From Portulaca oleracea (Eukaryota > Streptophyta > Magnoliopsida > Caryophyllales > Portulacaceae), in assembly GCA_029582165.1 (NCBI GenBank), contig CM055877.1:8237855-8301854 (forward strand): a DNA stretch of 64,000 bases. The letters are read 5' to 3'. Shown piece after piece: positions 35,494 to 47,599 of the stretch (position 1 is the first letter of the stretch; every line of letters begins with the position of its first letter). The notes below the pieces were generated by a model. That model was not told the DNA's origin and did no database searches. It saw only the letters and a list, made by a program, of their open reading frames with translations. Position numbers and translations under genes: made by a program.

Positions 35494-35844
35494 TTATCTC
35501 TAAAAAAACATATCACATTTAACTATTTAAGTGAGCATAAGACAAATTAATTAAAACAGTTGGTACTTGGTATATCGAAATTCCAACTTATAGAAGTGGC
35601 AAATAATCCATCACCAATTTAACCTACTATGAAATTATAATCACAAAAACAACTCTTAATGAAATTAGATTTATTTCAGAGAGTTAGGAGATTAGGTTAA
35701 AAGGGAAAAGGGATAAAGAGCTATCTGGGTTTCAACCAAACTTCAATTATGTTTTGACTTTTGACCAAAAGTTTCAACAGCCAAAGATAAATATATAGAA
35801 AAATTTTGTTTCTAGTACTTTTTTTTTCAAAGCATTAGTTTATA
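35494..35844. other. Intergenic DNA
   Basis: No gene or bounded repeat seen. Confidence 0.45.
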
Positions 35845-36100
35845 CTCCCTCCATTCTATATTAATTGTCCACTTAACTAATTTATTTTTTTCTATATTAA
35901 TTGTCACTTTATATTTTCCAATATCTAACTAACTTATTTTATCTTTAATCATTAGTTACATATCACTTTTCCCCACAAAATTCCAAATACATATCACTTT
36001 TCCCTACGAAATTCCAAATTCATCATGACTTTTCTCTCACTACAACACTCCACCTTGATAAATGTGTTTTTGTACTGTAGGTCATTCGGAACGGAGGAAG
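35845..36100. mobile_element. Stowaway-like MITE
   Basis: Ends CTCCCTCCATTCTATATTAA and CATTCGGAACGGAGGAAG with TA at both flanks. 256 bp. Confidence 0.75.
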
Positions 36101-36379
36101 TAGGTAATTAATGAACATACCATTATTTTTTGTCAAATTAAAGCAAGGGAGGAATCATATGAAACAATGTTCAAAAGGTTATATGAAGTATTTGACCTAT
36201 ATGAAAAATACCATAGAGTACCTTCCAACCAAACAAGGGAGCCCATGATATATGTTTCAAATTCTACAAGGAAAGAAAATTCATTTTAAGATTTAGATTT
36301 ACAGTCTTTCATTCTGAAACATCAAATTAGTGAACCATTGAATAGTTTAATGAGGCTTCAACCGAGAGACTTTTGTTTG

Positions 36380-36850
36380 GGTAGTTTGGACTAGATTGAC
36401 ATAATTCGGGTGCGGTTAATTTTGAGCTCGATCAATTGGTTACAAACCTATTACCCAAACCCTATTCGATAAGTAATTCGGACACTGGGACTATATTCCT
36501 GAATCCGGATCTCCTATGTCGAGAGCAGAATGTCTGATGCCGAAATTGTATATAAAAACAAGTTCATACGTTTGGTGTTTGAATGAACAAACATTGTCCG
36601 GTTATCCGATGCCTAAATTGTAAATAAAGTGAATTTAAAAGTCAACCCAAATTCACTAACAAAACGACCCTGGACTTTATCCAATTGTTTAAAATGACCA
36701 AACCCGGATTTTCTCTTAGAATCCGGACAAACCGGGCCCAGTTGTCCATACATAGACCCGACCCGTTTCAAATCGAACAATGACCGATTGACCGATTTAA
36801 AAATTAGAATAAATTTTTGGTGACCACCCCTGTTTTTCTAGGTCGGATAA
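36380..36850. repeat. Dispersed CGGAC-rich repeat, diverged copy D
   Basis: Rich in TTCGGACAC, ATCCGGACAAACC and similar words, comparable to the dispersed family. Boundaries and orientation are uncertain. Confidence 0.35.
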
Positions 36851-37168
36851 AACCTTATTATCATGTCGGCCAAAATTTTGCCTAATTAACCCTAATCTGA
36901 ATGCAAAAATGTGTTCATAATAATCCCGATCTCACACAAGTTAAGGAGCTTTTTTTCCGCTCAAAACAAGCTAAGAGTCTTACACTCTAGAAAAGAAAAG
37001 AATAAAATGTACTATTATACTAAAAATTCTTTTTTTTTTTAATGCGTGATTATCATATTCATCAACCGACAGAATATATTAACTCAATCAATACAGTTTA
37101 AAACTTCCTAAAAGTCAAATCAATATTCATTTCGATAATTACATTACATTTGAACAAATAACGACCCA

Positions 37169-37417
37169 GACCTTGTTCTTTTATGCGGTATGACGCGGTA
37201 TGATATGGTGAAATTGTGGCGGGTTGTAGTGTAATTGTGACGGGTTATTGGTATATATATAAATATTGTATTAGTAATTGTGAAAAAGTAATTGGAAAAA
37301 GTAATTTGTGGTGGATTGTGGTAAATTGTGGTAGGATGATATTTTTGTGGTGGATTATGTATTTGCGGTATCTTTGTGGCTTGTGCAGTTCTTGGCCATG
37401 CAGAAAAGAACATGACC
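37169..37417. mobile_element. Tourist-like MITE, copy 6
   Basis: Left GACCTTGTTCTTTTATGCGG and right GCAGAAAAGAACATGACC ends are inverted. No clean TSD. Confidence 0.65.
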
Positions 37418-37580
37418 TCATTTCACAGAAGAAAAAGTTATTGTTACGCCATACATGCATGTTAAGGGATTTGCATGGACCATCAAGTTAGCATCAATGC
37501 TGTTATTTTCTCAATACATGGCTCATACCCGCCTATAAGTCTAGATATTTTGCTAGGATAGTTTCATGTAAACTATGATG

Positions 37581-37582
<2 letters not shown>

Positions 37583-37632
<50 letters not shown>
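37583..37632. repeat. (TA)n microsatellite
   Basis: About 25 TA units at the left border of the element at 37634-38137. Confidence 0.95.
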
Positions 37633-37633
<1 letters not shown>

Positions 37634-37637
<4 letters not shown>

Positions 37638-38135
37638 TTGGATTTTAATAATCCCTACTTTCATCAATTGAATGATGGTGGGTCACTTTCAGATTTGTAT
37701 TAGGTCCAAAATAAAATAAAATTGGATTGTAGTGGGATATTTTCAAGGGAATCATAGATTTTGTGTTGCATTTGATTCAAAACTTAGTATAACACTTTAC
37801 AATGATTTTTAATGAATTTACAATGTTTCTCCCAATTTTTTTCCATTTTTTTACTATTTTTTACGATTTTTTCACTTTTATTATTTTTAAAAAATCATAA
37901 TAATTATTCGGAGTCTCAAAAAAATAATTTTAAAATGTTTTAGAAACTACAATTCATTAACTTCCTAGGGGCAGGAACGAAAAAAACAAAAACAATATAG
38001 TGTAGGAATGAAAAAAATAAGAAGAATGTGGAGGTGGATTTGGTACAACTACAATCCAATTTTTATTTTTTTTTTGGACCATCAGAATACAAAATGAAAG
38101 TACGGTCCACCATTGTCCAATTGGTGAAAGTAGGG

Positions 38136-38137
<2 letters not shown>
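37634..38137. mobile_element. Micron-like MITE in a TA tract, copy A
   Basis: Inverted ends TTTTAATAATCCCTACTTTC and GAAAGTAGGGATTA are bounded on both sides by (TA)n. The interior contains TTGTGTTGCATTTGATTC, present in opposite orientation in copy B. Confidence 0.7.

Positions 38138-38167
<30 letters not shown>
38138..38167. repeat. (TA)n microsatellite
   Basis: TA run shared between MITE copies A and B. Confidence 0.95.
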
Positions 38168-38170
<3 letters not shown>

Positions 38171-38620
38171 AAATTGGATTCTAATAATTCCTACTTTTGC
38201 AAATTGGATGTCCATCACCACATTCTTTTTATTTTTTTTCATGTCTAACCCATATTGTTTTTGTTTTTTTCATACCTGCCCCCAGATAAGCAATGCAGTG
38301 TAGTTGCTAAAACATTTTTTAAATTATTTTTTTTGAGATTTCGAGCAATTATTATGATCTTTTAAAAGTAATAAAATTGAAAAAATCATTAAAAAATTGA
38401 AAAAATTTGGGGAAAATGTTGTAAATTCATTAAAAATCGTGGTAAAGTGTTATACAAAGTTTTGAATCAAATGCAACACAAAATCTATGATATTTAGAGT
38501 ATACTCTCGATTATGTCCCACTACAATACAATTTTTTTTTTGGACCACCAGAATACAAATTGAAAGTATGAATTATTGCCATCCAATTTACAAAAGTAGG
38601 GATTATTAGAATCCAATTTT

Positions 38621-38622
<2 letters not shown>
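38168..38622. mobile_element. Micron-like MITE in a TA tract, copy B
   Basis: Ends ATTGGATTCTAATAATTCCT and GATTATTAGAATCCAATTTT are inverted and bounded by (TA)n on both sides. The interior is the reverse complement of copy A in part. Confidence 0.72.

Positions 38623-38688
<66 letters not shown>
38623..38688. repeat. (TA)n microsatellite
   Basis: About 33 TA units. Confidence 0.95.
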
Positions 38689-38690
<2 letters not shown>

Positions 38691-38848
38691 TGGTTCTTAG
38701 AAGTCCGAAAATTCAGTTTAAGGAGATACTTCCACATAAAATGGATTTGTGGATCGTAACATACTCACCTTTTGAGGTTTTGAATCGCTATATACCAAAC
38801 TTTATTATTGAATATTAATATACTTGACCTTTATATTAAAAGATTTTA

Positions 38849-39040
38849 GGTCATGTTATTTGGATGAGTTATTTTCAAGTCAAGACAGTTACGTTAGGAT
38901 AATTACGATAAGTTATTAGGATACTTTTTTGGGGAATTGTGTATTTAGAGTGAATGTTTCTTTTTGGAGAATAGTGTTAGATTAGGATAAATTAGGATAA
39001 GTTATGATGGTTAGGTTTAACATGACAAAAGAACAAGGCC
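38849..39040. mobile_element. GGATAAGTTAGG-type MITE with TTA TSD
   Basis: Ends GGTCATGTTATTTGG and AAAAGAACAAGGCC are flanked by TTA at 38846-38848 and 39041-39043. The interior (TTAGGATAA, TTTTGGGGAATTGTG) matches 12087-12285. 192 bp. Confidence 0.65.
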
Positions 39041-39159
39041 TTAATGCACCGTACCTACTATGACTTAAATGGCGGTGGGTTGGCCTCAGGGATGATGTGG
39101 CAATGGGAGGAAACTTACTAAGACCCATATGGCCATATGAACCAATTTAAACCCACTTA

Positions 39160-39439
39160 GGCCCCGTTTTTTTATGCGGTAGATTGCGGTGTGGTACCAC
39201 ACCATACCACAACTCTTTAATTTCTATCACACTTCACCACACCACACCACACCACAATCATTACTAATATATATCTTCACTTTTCTCTTCTACTTTTCAC
39301 ATTCTTTCTCCTCATTTATCCACTTACCATAATTCTCACCACAATTCACCGCAACTCACCACAATTCACCATATTTTTTCAAACTCCACTGCACCACACC
39401 ATTACCACATTACAACCAACCGTATAAAAAAACGAGGCC
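39160..39439. mobile_element. Tourist-like MITE, copy 7
   Basis: Ends GGCCCCGTTTTTTTATGCGG and CCGTATAAAAAAACGAGGCC are flanked by TTA at 39157-39159 and 39440-39442. 280 bp. Interior is CCACACCACA-rich. Confidence 0.82.
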
Positions 39440-39442
39440 TTA

Positions 39443-40144
39443 TGCTATCAATGATATCGGTTTACTGTCTCTTAAGTCAATGTATGTACATTAAAATCGT
39501 TAGGTATAAAGTTAATGTATGTTAGTATTCAATAGTAAATGTGAGTATATTAATGATCTAATACCCCAAAAAGTGAATATATTACAATCCGGTATATTAG
39601 GATTAAGCTTGGAAGTTGTTTTAGGGAATTGGGCCAAAGTACGGGCCTGAAAGTGAAATGTCATAAATTAGGATGGGTACTTTTATGGGCTTCAACACCA
39701 CGGTGGCCCATTACTTTTCATTAAGCAATTCAAAAAGCAATCTTAGAAGCCTATGCTACCCGTAGTATAATAATCGACCTTTCATTTTTATTTTCCTGAA
39801 AAATTGAACCATAGGTCATCTGCAAATTACACCGTACATCATGGTCGACTTATTTAGGCCCATCACATGCATTAAAATAATTCTATTTTTCATGTAATGA
39901 ATTTGTATAAAAAGTTGATAAATTTAAAAAATATTGATCAATTTTATAACAATGTAGATAAATTTAAAATGAATTTTATCATGAATATTGATGAATTGTT
40001 TTTGTAAAATTTAACATCTTGGTAGACCTAGGTAGGTACTCCAAGATGTACCATATAGCGATTGCAAACATTTCCATATCTTAGGCTTTTTTTTTTTTAG
40101 CGCAATACCTTAGGCTTGAAATAACCCTGTTTTTAATGTTTATA
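39443..40144. other. Intergenic DNA
   Basis: No gene or bounded element recognised. Confidence 0.45.
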
Positions 40145-40152
40145 ACCAAACC

Positions 40153-41089
40153 TAGAGCTGGGAAAAGCTGACCCGACACGATTATCGACCTGAACCTAAC
40201 ACGATATTAAATGGGTTTATGTAGAAATTTTCAACTCGTTTAATTAAATGGGTTGACACGATAAACCCATTTAATTAAACAGGTTAGGTTCGGGTCAGAA
40301 TTTTTGACACGAATAAACACCTACTTAACCCGTTTAATAAATGGGTAAATGGGTCAACCCGTTTACCGACTAACCTGTTTACCCAATTAACCCATTTACT
40401 AATTAGTTAGGTCAAATCTAAAAAATCTACGCATGTCATAATTCATGTAATTTGTTATTCTGTTTAAGGCAAGAAATTACAAAAGGTTGGCACTCAATCC
40501 ACTCATTATTTTGGAAAGGAATCAATATAATCGGTGGGAAAAACTAATCACTGGTCAACACAAAGGATCAAAACATCTATTAAACACTCTATTTTCTACA
40601 TACTTTCCCATTTGAAATCCAGAAGAAAGGAAAGAAGATCAACTCCTCCATTTTCACAACTTTATAGTTCTAACTTTCAAAACAAATTCCTCCCTATAAA
40701 TACCTTCTTCTTCATCAATGTTTTCATCTACCTCACTAGCCTTGGTCTATACAGTAAATCATCTCTACAATCTATCCCTCTCTCACTGTTGGTGCAATTT
40801 ATCAGTTAATACAGGTTAGTTTCATTTCGATATACCTAGATCTATTATTTTATTTTTTGCATAAATAGGTTAGCAGTTCACAAGTAAACGAGCAACCTGA
40901 TTTTGACTCGTTTACTTAAACGGGTAAATGGGTTAAAATCAGGTTAACCCGTTTAATATTTAATCGGTAAAAGGTTTCAACTTTCGACCTGTTTAATAAA
41001 CGAGTTAGGTTCAGGTTGGGTGATTTTCAACACGTTTATGTTCGACACGAACACAAACACGACACGACCTGACCTATTAGCCAGCTCTA
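40153..41089. mobile_element. Non-autonomous hAT element (8-bp TSD ACCAAACC)
   Basis: TAGAGCTGG...CCAGCTCTA ends are flanked by a perfect 8-bp duplication ACCAAACC (40145-40152 and 41090-41097), the hAT hallmark. Both subterminal zones are packed with short AAACGGGT / ACCCGTTTA words, as expected for transposase binding sites. A 91-codon open frame (40534-40809) matches no transposase I know. 937 bp. Confidence 0.88.
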
Positions 41090-41097
41090 ACCAAACC

Positions 41098-41818
41098 CTG
41101 TGTATATTTTCAATTGTAATTGATCATGTCCTCAAACTCAATTTTCCCTTGTTTTCAAGAAATCATGAACTATGCCTAACTTTCTTTCAAGAAAGCATGA
41201 ACCATGCTTATCTTTCTTTCGATAGTTCAAAGCCTAACAGACATTAGAATCTACAAACAATTTTAGAGTGCATAGGTTGGTCAAAAATTCCAAGAAAATG
41301 ATTAATTTTTCCAGATTAACTCATTTTCCCCATAAAGAGTTGTATTTTGACATTGGGAAATTTTTTCAGGGGCCCACAATTCCCACCCACCTTTCCTTAA
41401 AGAATTTTCCTTGGAGTCGTAAGGGAAATCTTTCCTCATGGAACTTTTACCAAACGCTCTCTTGAAAACCCATAGACAAGAAGGTAGAAACATGGGCACA
41501 AAACAGCAAGTACAACAACAATATATCTTAGTGAACTATGATCAACTTAAACCTACCTTTTAATGATTCTTAGATGGTTGAAGTGTAATCAATTCAAACA
41601 TCAGGTTAGAGTTCACCAGTGAATAACACAGATACTTGTATTATTATTGCCTGAAATACAGCAATACCCAATAACTTTGGTGTCACCTAGATACAATAGT
41701 TTCTAACATGCTTTTTTTTTTTCTATTTTTTTATGGAGAGTTTCTAACATGCTAAACACACATATAGCCATCTACAAAAAGATTAACATTACCCATTGCT
41801 ATCAGATTCACTATCATC
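41098..41818. other. Intergenic, 3' side of the unknown gene
   Basis: AT-rich. It should contain the 3' UTR of the - strand gene ending at 41819, but I found no clear polyadenylation hexamer. Confidence 0.4.
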
Positions 41819-43688
41819 TCAGCAACACATGTTGGCTCTTTCAGAGCCAGGCTGACTATCCTTTCTACTTTCTGACATCATCTGCTGTGCTCCGCACTGC
41901 ATCATCTCGCACCCTCCGAACTCCCCCTCGCTCGCCCGCTCCGAAACCACTGCGGCCGGTTTCTTCTCGGCCGCCATTCTCAGGAGGCGGGCCCGCTCGG
42001 CCCGTGACCCGATAGTCTGGCCCAAGATGGATGCGCCGATGGTCAATGCCATGGCGGCCTTGGGCATCAGGACGGCCTTCCTGAGCATGGCTATGAAAGG
42101 CACGGCCGCGTGGACCGCGATGAACCATGATAGGGAGAATTTGGCGGTGTGTTCTCGCCAGACCCCGAGGGGCACGTTGGCGGCCATGCCTAGGGCCGCG
42201 ATGACAAGCATCTTGGCCGGGAGGGGCTGGGGTCGGAGGGACCGGGCCAGGGCCGTCCGGGCTAGGGCAGCCCGGGCCGCGACAACGGCCGGGGGGCAGC
42301 GGAGGTGGACGCCGGGGGGCGGTTTTAGGGTCTTGGCGACGAGGGGGAGGACTTTGCTTACGGCCCTGTAGGACTTGGCGATCGGACAGTTTCCGGTTTG
42401 GAGCCACTTGTTGCTTAATGCCTCATGGTTTGATGGATTTCCCCCCTGAATATGAAAAAATAAATAAAGAAAGAGAAATTTTATGGGTATGCATACAACA
42501 TTGCAACAAAATATTATATGGGTAGAAGAAGAACCTTTGAGAGAAGGCTGCCTAATGGTAGTTACAGGTAGTAATGTAGTATTACTTACCATTTCGAAAA
42601 ATTTAAAAAAAAAATGGCAACAAAATCCAATCTTGGTGTAACACTCTTAAAAAGTTGGAGTATCAAAAAATATTAAAAGAATGTTTGAATTTGACTTGGG
42701 TTAAGTAAAGGGAGCATTAAGCCCTCAAGGAACAGACACTTAATACTTCATGGAAAACATAAACAAGTCCAAGAGGTTTGGGAAGACATTTTACTTTGGC
42801 TCATTACAATCTAAAGCTGAAAAGGAATTATCCTTTTTTCACGCGTCCTGAATATCGACATATACCCAACATTACAATGACCATTATGTTTCAGAAAGTA
42901 GCCATTTTTGGGAGGGGGGGGGGGTATCTGGGTGGTTCAAGATATGTAAATAAGTTTCTCATGGTATCTAAAGAACTTCAGGTAAAAATTTCAAGCAGCA
43001 AGCAAAAGAATGCAACACAATGTCGTGCACAAACTTTAGGCTTTCACCACCGGCAAAAATTATAGCACAGTTTATGTTCAAGTAAGAATGTACTGTGAAT
43101 ATCGGTTACCTGTGAATATTGGTCATTTTGCGCAGATGATCCAGACTTCTGATTTTGCTTCCGAGACTTATCAGAAGAAAACGGATTGAAACCAAACGGA
43201 CCTCCAAGTCCAAACGCAGATAAACTAATGGTGGCCGCTTTTGCAGCTAACGGGTTGAACTTAGGAGCACAATCGGGCTCCAAATGATCATCCCGAGACT
43301 CGCTGGACATCCTTGAGAGAGGGATGACTCCATTTTTCCCATGGAAAATTTTGAAGGCCAAATCAAAGTTGGGGCCGTCTTCAAAGATCGGACCTTTGGC
43401 TCCAGTTACCTACATTGTTACGGAGGATGTCATTTTTTACCATTCTGGATAAAGGAATTTGCACTTCACGTCGTGAAATAAACATAAAAGTGCTATAAAG
43501 AAGTAAACTAATGCTAAGGAACGTAAAAGTAGGAATTGTACACTCACCAGGCTGGGAAGATTTGTAGATGAGAAGGATAAGTTTGTGGGCTTGCTAATGT
43601 TCCTCAAGAACGGGCATTGTTGGATGTCTTGAGCATCAAAGGACCATTGTGAAGCTTCCTCTTTCATTTTGCTTAGGAATGAGTCCAT
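41819..43688 (-). CDS. Unknown plant protein, three exons, 355 aa
   Basis: The exon model is 43688-43548 (47 codons), 43409-43110 (100 codons) and 42445-41819 (208 codons plus stop). Introns are GTGAGT...TGTAG and GTAACC...TTCAG, all in phase 0, so the frame is continuous. The start is ATG 43688 (MDSFLSKMKEEASQWSF). Exon 2 holds an acidic start and a Gly/Phe/Pro-rich patch (SAFGLGGPFGFNPF). Exon 3 is markedly GC-rich and has a Lys/Arg/Pro/Ala region, three hydrophobic segments at about residues 226-243, 251-268 and 278-293, and a hydrophilic C-terminus ending in two cysteines. Pairs of hydrophobic segments suggest a membrane protein, but this is inference. I do not recognise the family. Splice sites and frame consistency make a real gene likely. 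Confidence 0.8.
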
Positions 43689-44840
43689 AATTAATCCGGG
43701 ATCTCTAGCACTTCAATGAAAGGGGATTAACTTGCATCAGACATCCAAACTAAAACCTAAACCAAAATCAATAATCTGAAATCCTGCCCAGACAGGGTAA
43801 GGAGGGGTCGGATGTATCAGTCTTACCCCTAAATTTTGCAATTCAGAGGGACTGGATCTAATTGACCCGAGATTTAGAAATTGTTTGCTATCTAGTATAT
43901 ACTACTCTATTTAAAAGAAGCAAAGGAGTTTTACCGAGACAGTTTACTTTAGTAATGTGCTATTAAGTCAAGGTTAACAGTAAATAAAAATATGGCACTT
44001 GGGTCAAACGGGAAAGATTGGGTCCTGGCTAAAGCTGACCCGACCTGAAACCGACCCGGTTTTTCAAACCTAAAATATAACAAACCTGGAATACGGGGCA
44101 TATTGAACCCGACACAACCAAATTGACATGTCTTTTGAAAACTCCTACTTGTTACTCAATTTCAAAGGGTGGTGACAATTTTTATTGGAGAAACAAGCTC
44201 TTTGGAAGATAACAATTGTGTCAGTTCAAAAAAAAGAACTTAAATTTGCTCCTCCCGAAGCGATCTTCTCTATCAATTGGGTGATTTGATCCATGAAGTG
44301 ATATAATTTAAACTAGAGTGAAGATACAAAAACAAGTAAAAAATACTCATGAACTTCAAATCTCCATTGATAATTGGATACCTTCCAATTAACCCCAAGA
44401 AAAGGGTTTCCTTGTATAATTCTCTCACCCAGAACCCATAAAATGATTACAGAATGAATTACTCCGCAAAACAAAGAAAATTCAACAAACAGGCAATTGA
44501 ACCCTAATCACAAAGCCATGAATGAAATAACCCTAATCATAAAATCAACCCCTTTTCAGAGGAAAACCCAGAAATAACAGGCATGCACGAGCTAAAATCG
44601 ATCGTTGATAAAAACACAGAATCAGAAAATGTCAAGTAATACAAGATATCATGATTATCATCACACTAAATCGCCGAAGTGACAATCGGAGTGACCACAA
44701 CCAACAGAAAAGATGGAGGGAAAGAAAAGAAGAAATTTGAAGAGCCAGAAACAGAGCAATCCAGAAATATTAATACCTTACGGAGAGAAATTCAATAATC
44801 GCCTGTCAAAAATTGGGGATTGCTTCAGACGTGTGGTTAA
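43689..44840 (-). promoter_or_regulatory. Probable 5' UTR, leader intron and promoter of the unknown gene
   Basis: The ATG at 43688 is preceded on the - strand by TGCTAG|AG, a possible acceptor. Near 44775 a CCGTAAG|GTATTA donor-like site follows a CT-rich leader-like segment (44700-44830). A 5' UTR exon there with a 1-kb leader intron is possible but unproven. A hAT-like remnant (CTGACCCGACCTGAAACC) lies at about 44030-44110. Confidence 0.35.
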
Positions 44841-45381
44841 CACAGATATGGTTTTTTACTTTGATTTATTGTCAACAATTTTCTCAATCTCATGTCGTGG
44901 ACCTAGAATATTCTATTATGTAATTATTTTACTATATTTTAAGCAATTAAAAATGTTGTAAAATTAGTATCGGGTCCTATACCCCTATCTATTTTATATT
45001 TCATTTTAATTTAGGGTTTAGGGTAATTTTATATGTGTTAATTAATTTTAACAATTTAATTGTCAAGTTTACAATGATTTATATTATAAGAAATGAAAGT
45101 GTTATTATTAAATTTTCCTTTAAAATTATAGTAGGCCATGTCTCTAAACAGTAACACATCATAGAAAAGTACAAAATAATCTATATAATAATCTTATAAA
45201 CAAATTATTATTAACTGCAAAAAAAAAAAGGAAAGAAGGAAACAGTATATGTAACCAGTCTGCCAATGTTAAAACATAAACATTTTTTAGATGTTGGTAG
45301 AGATAGGATAATTCTATCAAGTGTATGAAATAAAGTTATACATAAGGGATGTAAACAAGTTGAATTGAGTTTATTGAATTG
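44841..45381. other. Intergenic AT-rich DNA
   Basis: No gene or bounded repeat recognised. Confidence 0.45.
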
Positions 45382-45688
45382 ATAACTCTTTTTAATCTAA
45401 TTCACTCCAATCCAATCTAATCCAAACCTTACACAATTCCTAAAAAAAAAATCATATCTAAAAACACAATTCCCCAAAAAAGCATCATAACTTATCCAAT
45501 TCAATCCAACCAAACCTCATTTTATCCTAGGTTTATGTTCTTTGGATTGGATAAAATGAAGTTTGGATGGATTAAATTGGATTAGATTAGATAAGTTATG
45601 ATACTTTTTTTGCGGAATTGTATTTTTAGAGAGAACTTTTTTGGGGAATTATGTAAAGTTGGATTGGATTGGATTGGAAAGAGTTACC
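45382..45688. repeat. Near-palindromic hairpin, ~150-bp arms
   Basis: The left arm (about 45382-45530, from GATAACTCTTTTTAATC) is the imperfect reverse complement of the right arm (about 45536-45688, to GGAAAGAGTTACC) with almost no loop. Shared blocks include TCATAACTTATC/GATAAGTTATGA and CAATTCCCCAAAAAA/TTTTTTGGGGAATT. It is probably a foldback MITE related to 38849-39040. Confidence 0.72.
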
Positions 45689-45783
45689 AATCTAAGGGTC
45701 TTCTTTTTGGTAAAGAAGATAATTGTAGTATGATACGAGAACTGAATAAAAGACAAGATATATGAAACTTAGAACAGAGCAAA

Positions 45784-46620
45784 TAGACCTGTCAATACGG
45801 GCGGGCGGGGGGTTAGGGGTCGGTCGTATATCAGGTTCGGGTTAATACGGGCCGAGTGTATTTCGGTTTCGGGCGGTTTGGGTCGGGTTTACGGGTCATG
45901 ACCGCCCTTTTTCTCAGTCACTTACAACTAATAAAGTTGATTATAATTAGTCAAAGACACCTGTGTAATGTACAATTCCCTTTCAAGTTCGACCATCACG
46001 ATATGTCATAGTTGAATATACATATTACTATACACCTAAGGGACAAAATTTGGCAATCTTCAAGTCTACAAGTATTATGCGGTTTACGTCAACAATCCAC
46101 GAATAACAGTACTTATGAAATATATAGTGTTTTGCCATACTAATATACTGAACTTTTAGGGTATTGGACAATAATGCACTGAACTTTGACCTTGGACAAT
46201 AATACACAATTTTACTGAAAGAGAGGAGAGAGGCGAGACTGCAGGAGTTTGAGGGTTCACTGAAAGAGTGAGTGAGTGACAGTGTTAGGGTTTTGTTTTG
46301 GTCATTTATTATTTGATTATTTCATTTGTATGTCTCTCTCTATGGATAGTTTTCCAAAGCCACTCAATATTTTACTTTTGGGCTTTAATTTTCATGAAAT
46401 GGACCCATTTTTTTTACACAAAGCCAAAGTAGACAAAACACTTAAAATTAAAGTGTCTAACCCAATGGGTCGACCCAAACCCAACCCGACCCACTTTTTA
46501 CCGAGTTCTTTGGGTTGGGTCATTTTCGGGTCCCGGGTCAGAATTTCGTGTTCAAAACCCAATTTTTATGGGTTGGTTTGGGGTCGGATTTCCGGGTCGG
46601 GTCGAGAATTGTCAGGTCTA
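45784..46620. mobile_element. Non-autonomous hAT element (TSD 7/8)
   Basis: Ends TAGACCTGTCAAT and ATTGTCAGGTCTA are flanked by AGAGCAAA (45776-45783) and AGAACAAA (46621-46628), an 8-bp duplication with one mismatch. Subterminal GGGTCGGGT / GACCCGACCC words are dense. It includes a fragment (46140-46240) related to the foldback element at 10040-10650. Confidence 0.78.
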
Positions 46621-46874
46621 AGAACAAAACTTAAGCTACACATCTTGTGATTTGTTTTACACTTTTACGTACTTGTATGCCAAAATGACTTTTTATCATC
46701 CCCTATGACTAGGCATGCATATTTCGCATTGACATCAAAAGGTTCCTATTGATTCATGTTGGGCCTTTTCTTGGAATTCCTTGAAGCCATGTGCACCTCA
46801 ACTTCGCTTGATCCTAACTTTGCAAACTCCAGGTGAATTAGGCATAAGATTCCTCCTAACAGAGTGCCTATAGC

Positions 46875-47590
46875 TAGGGGTGGGCATAGCAGTTTGCGGT
46901 TAATCGCTTTTGAGGTTTTTGGATTTTGAAAATCTAAACCGAAACCGCAAAGTGCGACTTTTGACACTTGGAAACCTAAACCAAACCGAAACCGCCACTT
47001 AGATGCGGTTAACGGCTTTCAATATACAGTTTACGCTTAACCGGTTTCCTAAAAGTTTACAATAACATTTATGAAAGTAAATGCAACTATATTGCTAATA
47101 AATTCGCATTCCGATATGCATACGCGGTGAGTTAGGGTTCATGGAAGTGTGAGAACAATGAGACACTGAAGAAGAGTGAGTGAATAGTGAATAATAGAAA
47201 CTGAGTTAGGGTTTTTTCACCTTTTCCCACTTCAAAATTAAATTCCAATTACAAAATTTTAAAGAAAAATTAACTCTACCCATATTTTTTCTCCAGCGGC
47301 GCACAACACAACAGCAACTAGGTTTTTTTTTTTTTTTTAATTTAATCCAGACCGCGCTCAAACGTATCACCTGGGAGGTTGTTGTTGTTGTTGTTTAATT
47401 TAGTTGAGACTGGTTAACCGCGGTTAACCGTTTAATGAAAATCCAAAACCAAAACCTAAACCGCTCATACCGGTTTGGTTAACCTAAATCGCTTTTATGC
47501 AAAAATTAATTCGGTTAACTGCACTTACCGATTTGGTTTAGGCGGTTTTGCGGTTCGAATTGCAGTTTAGGTTTATTGTGTCCAACTCTA
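46875..47590. mobile_element. Non-autonomous hAT element (TSD 7/8)
   Basis: Ends TAGGGGTGGGCA and TGTCCAACTCTA are flanked by CCTATAGC (46867-46874) and CCCATAGC (47591-47598). Subterminal GCGGTTAA / TTAACCG words recur on both sides. Non-coding, 716 bp. Confidence 0.75.
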
Positions 47591-47599
47591 CCCATAGCG

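Noticed and set aside
40534..40809. 91-codon ORF inside a hAT element
   Set aside because: No transposase or zinc-finger motif, AT-rich and probably chance.
41865..42407. 180-codon - strand ORF overlapping exon 3 of the unknown gene in another frame
   Set aside because: A shadow frame caused by high GC. The spliced frame is continuous across three exons, this one is not.
44713..44961. 82-codon + strand ORF
   Set aside because: Lies in the probable leader/promoter of the - strand gene, with no domain and no splice context.
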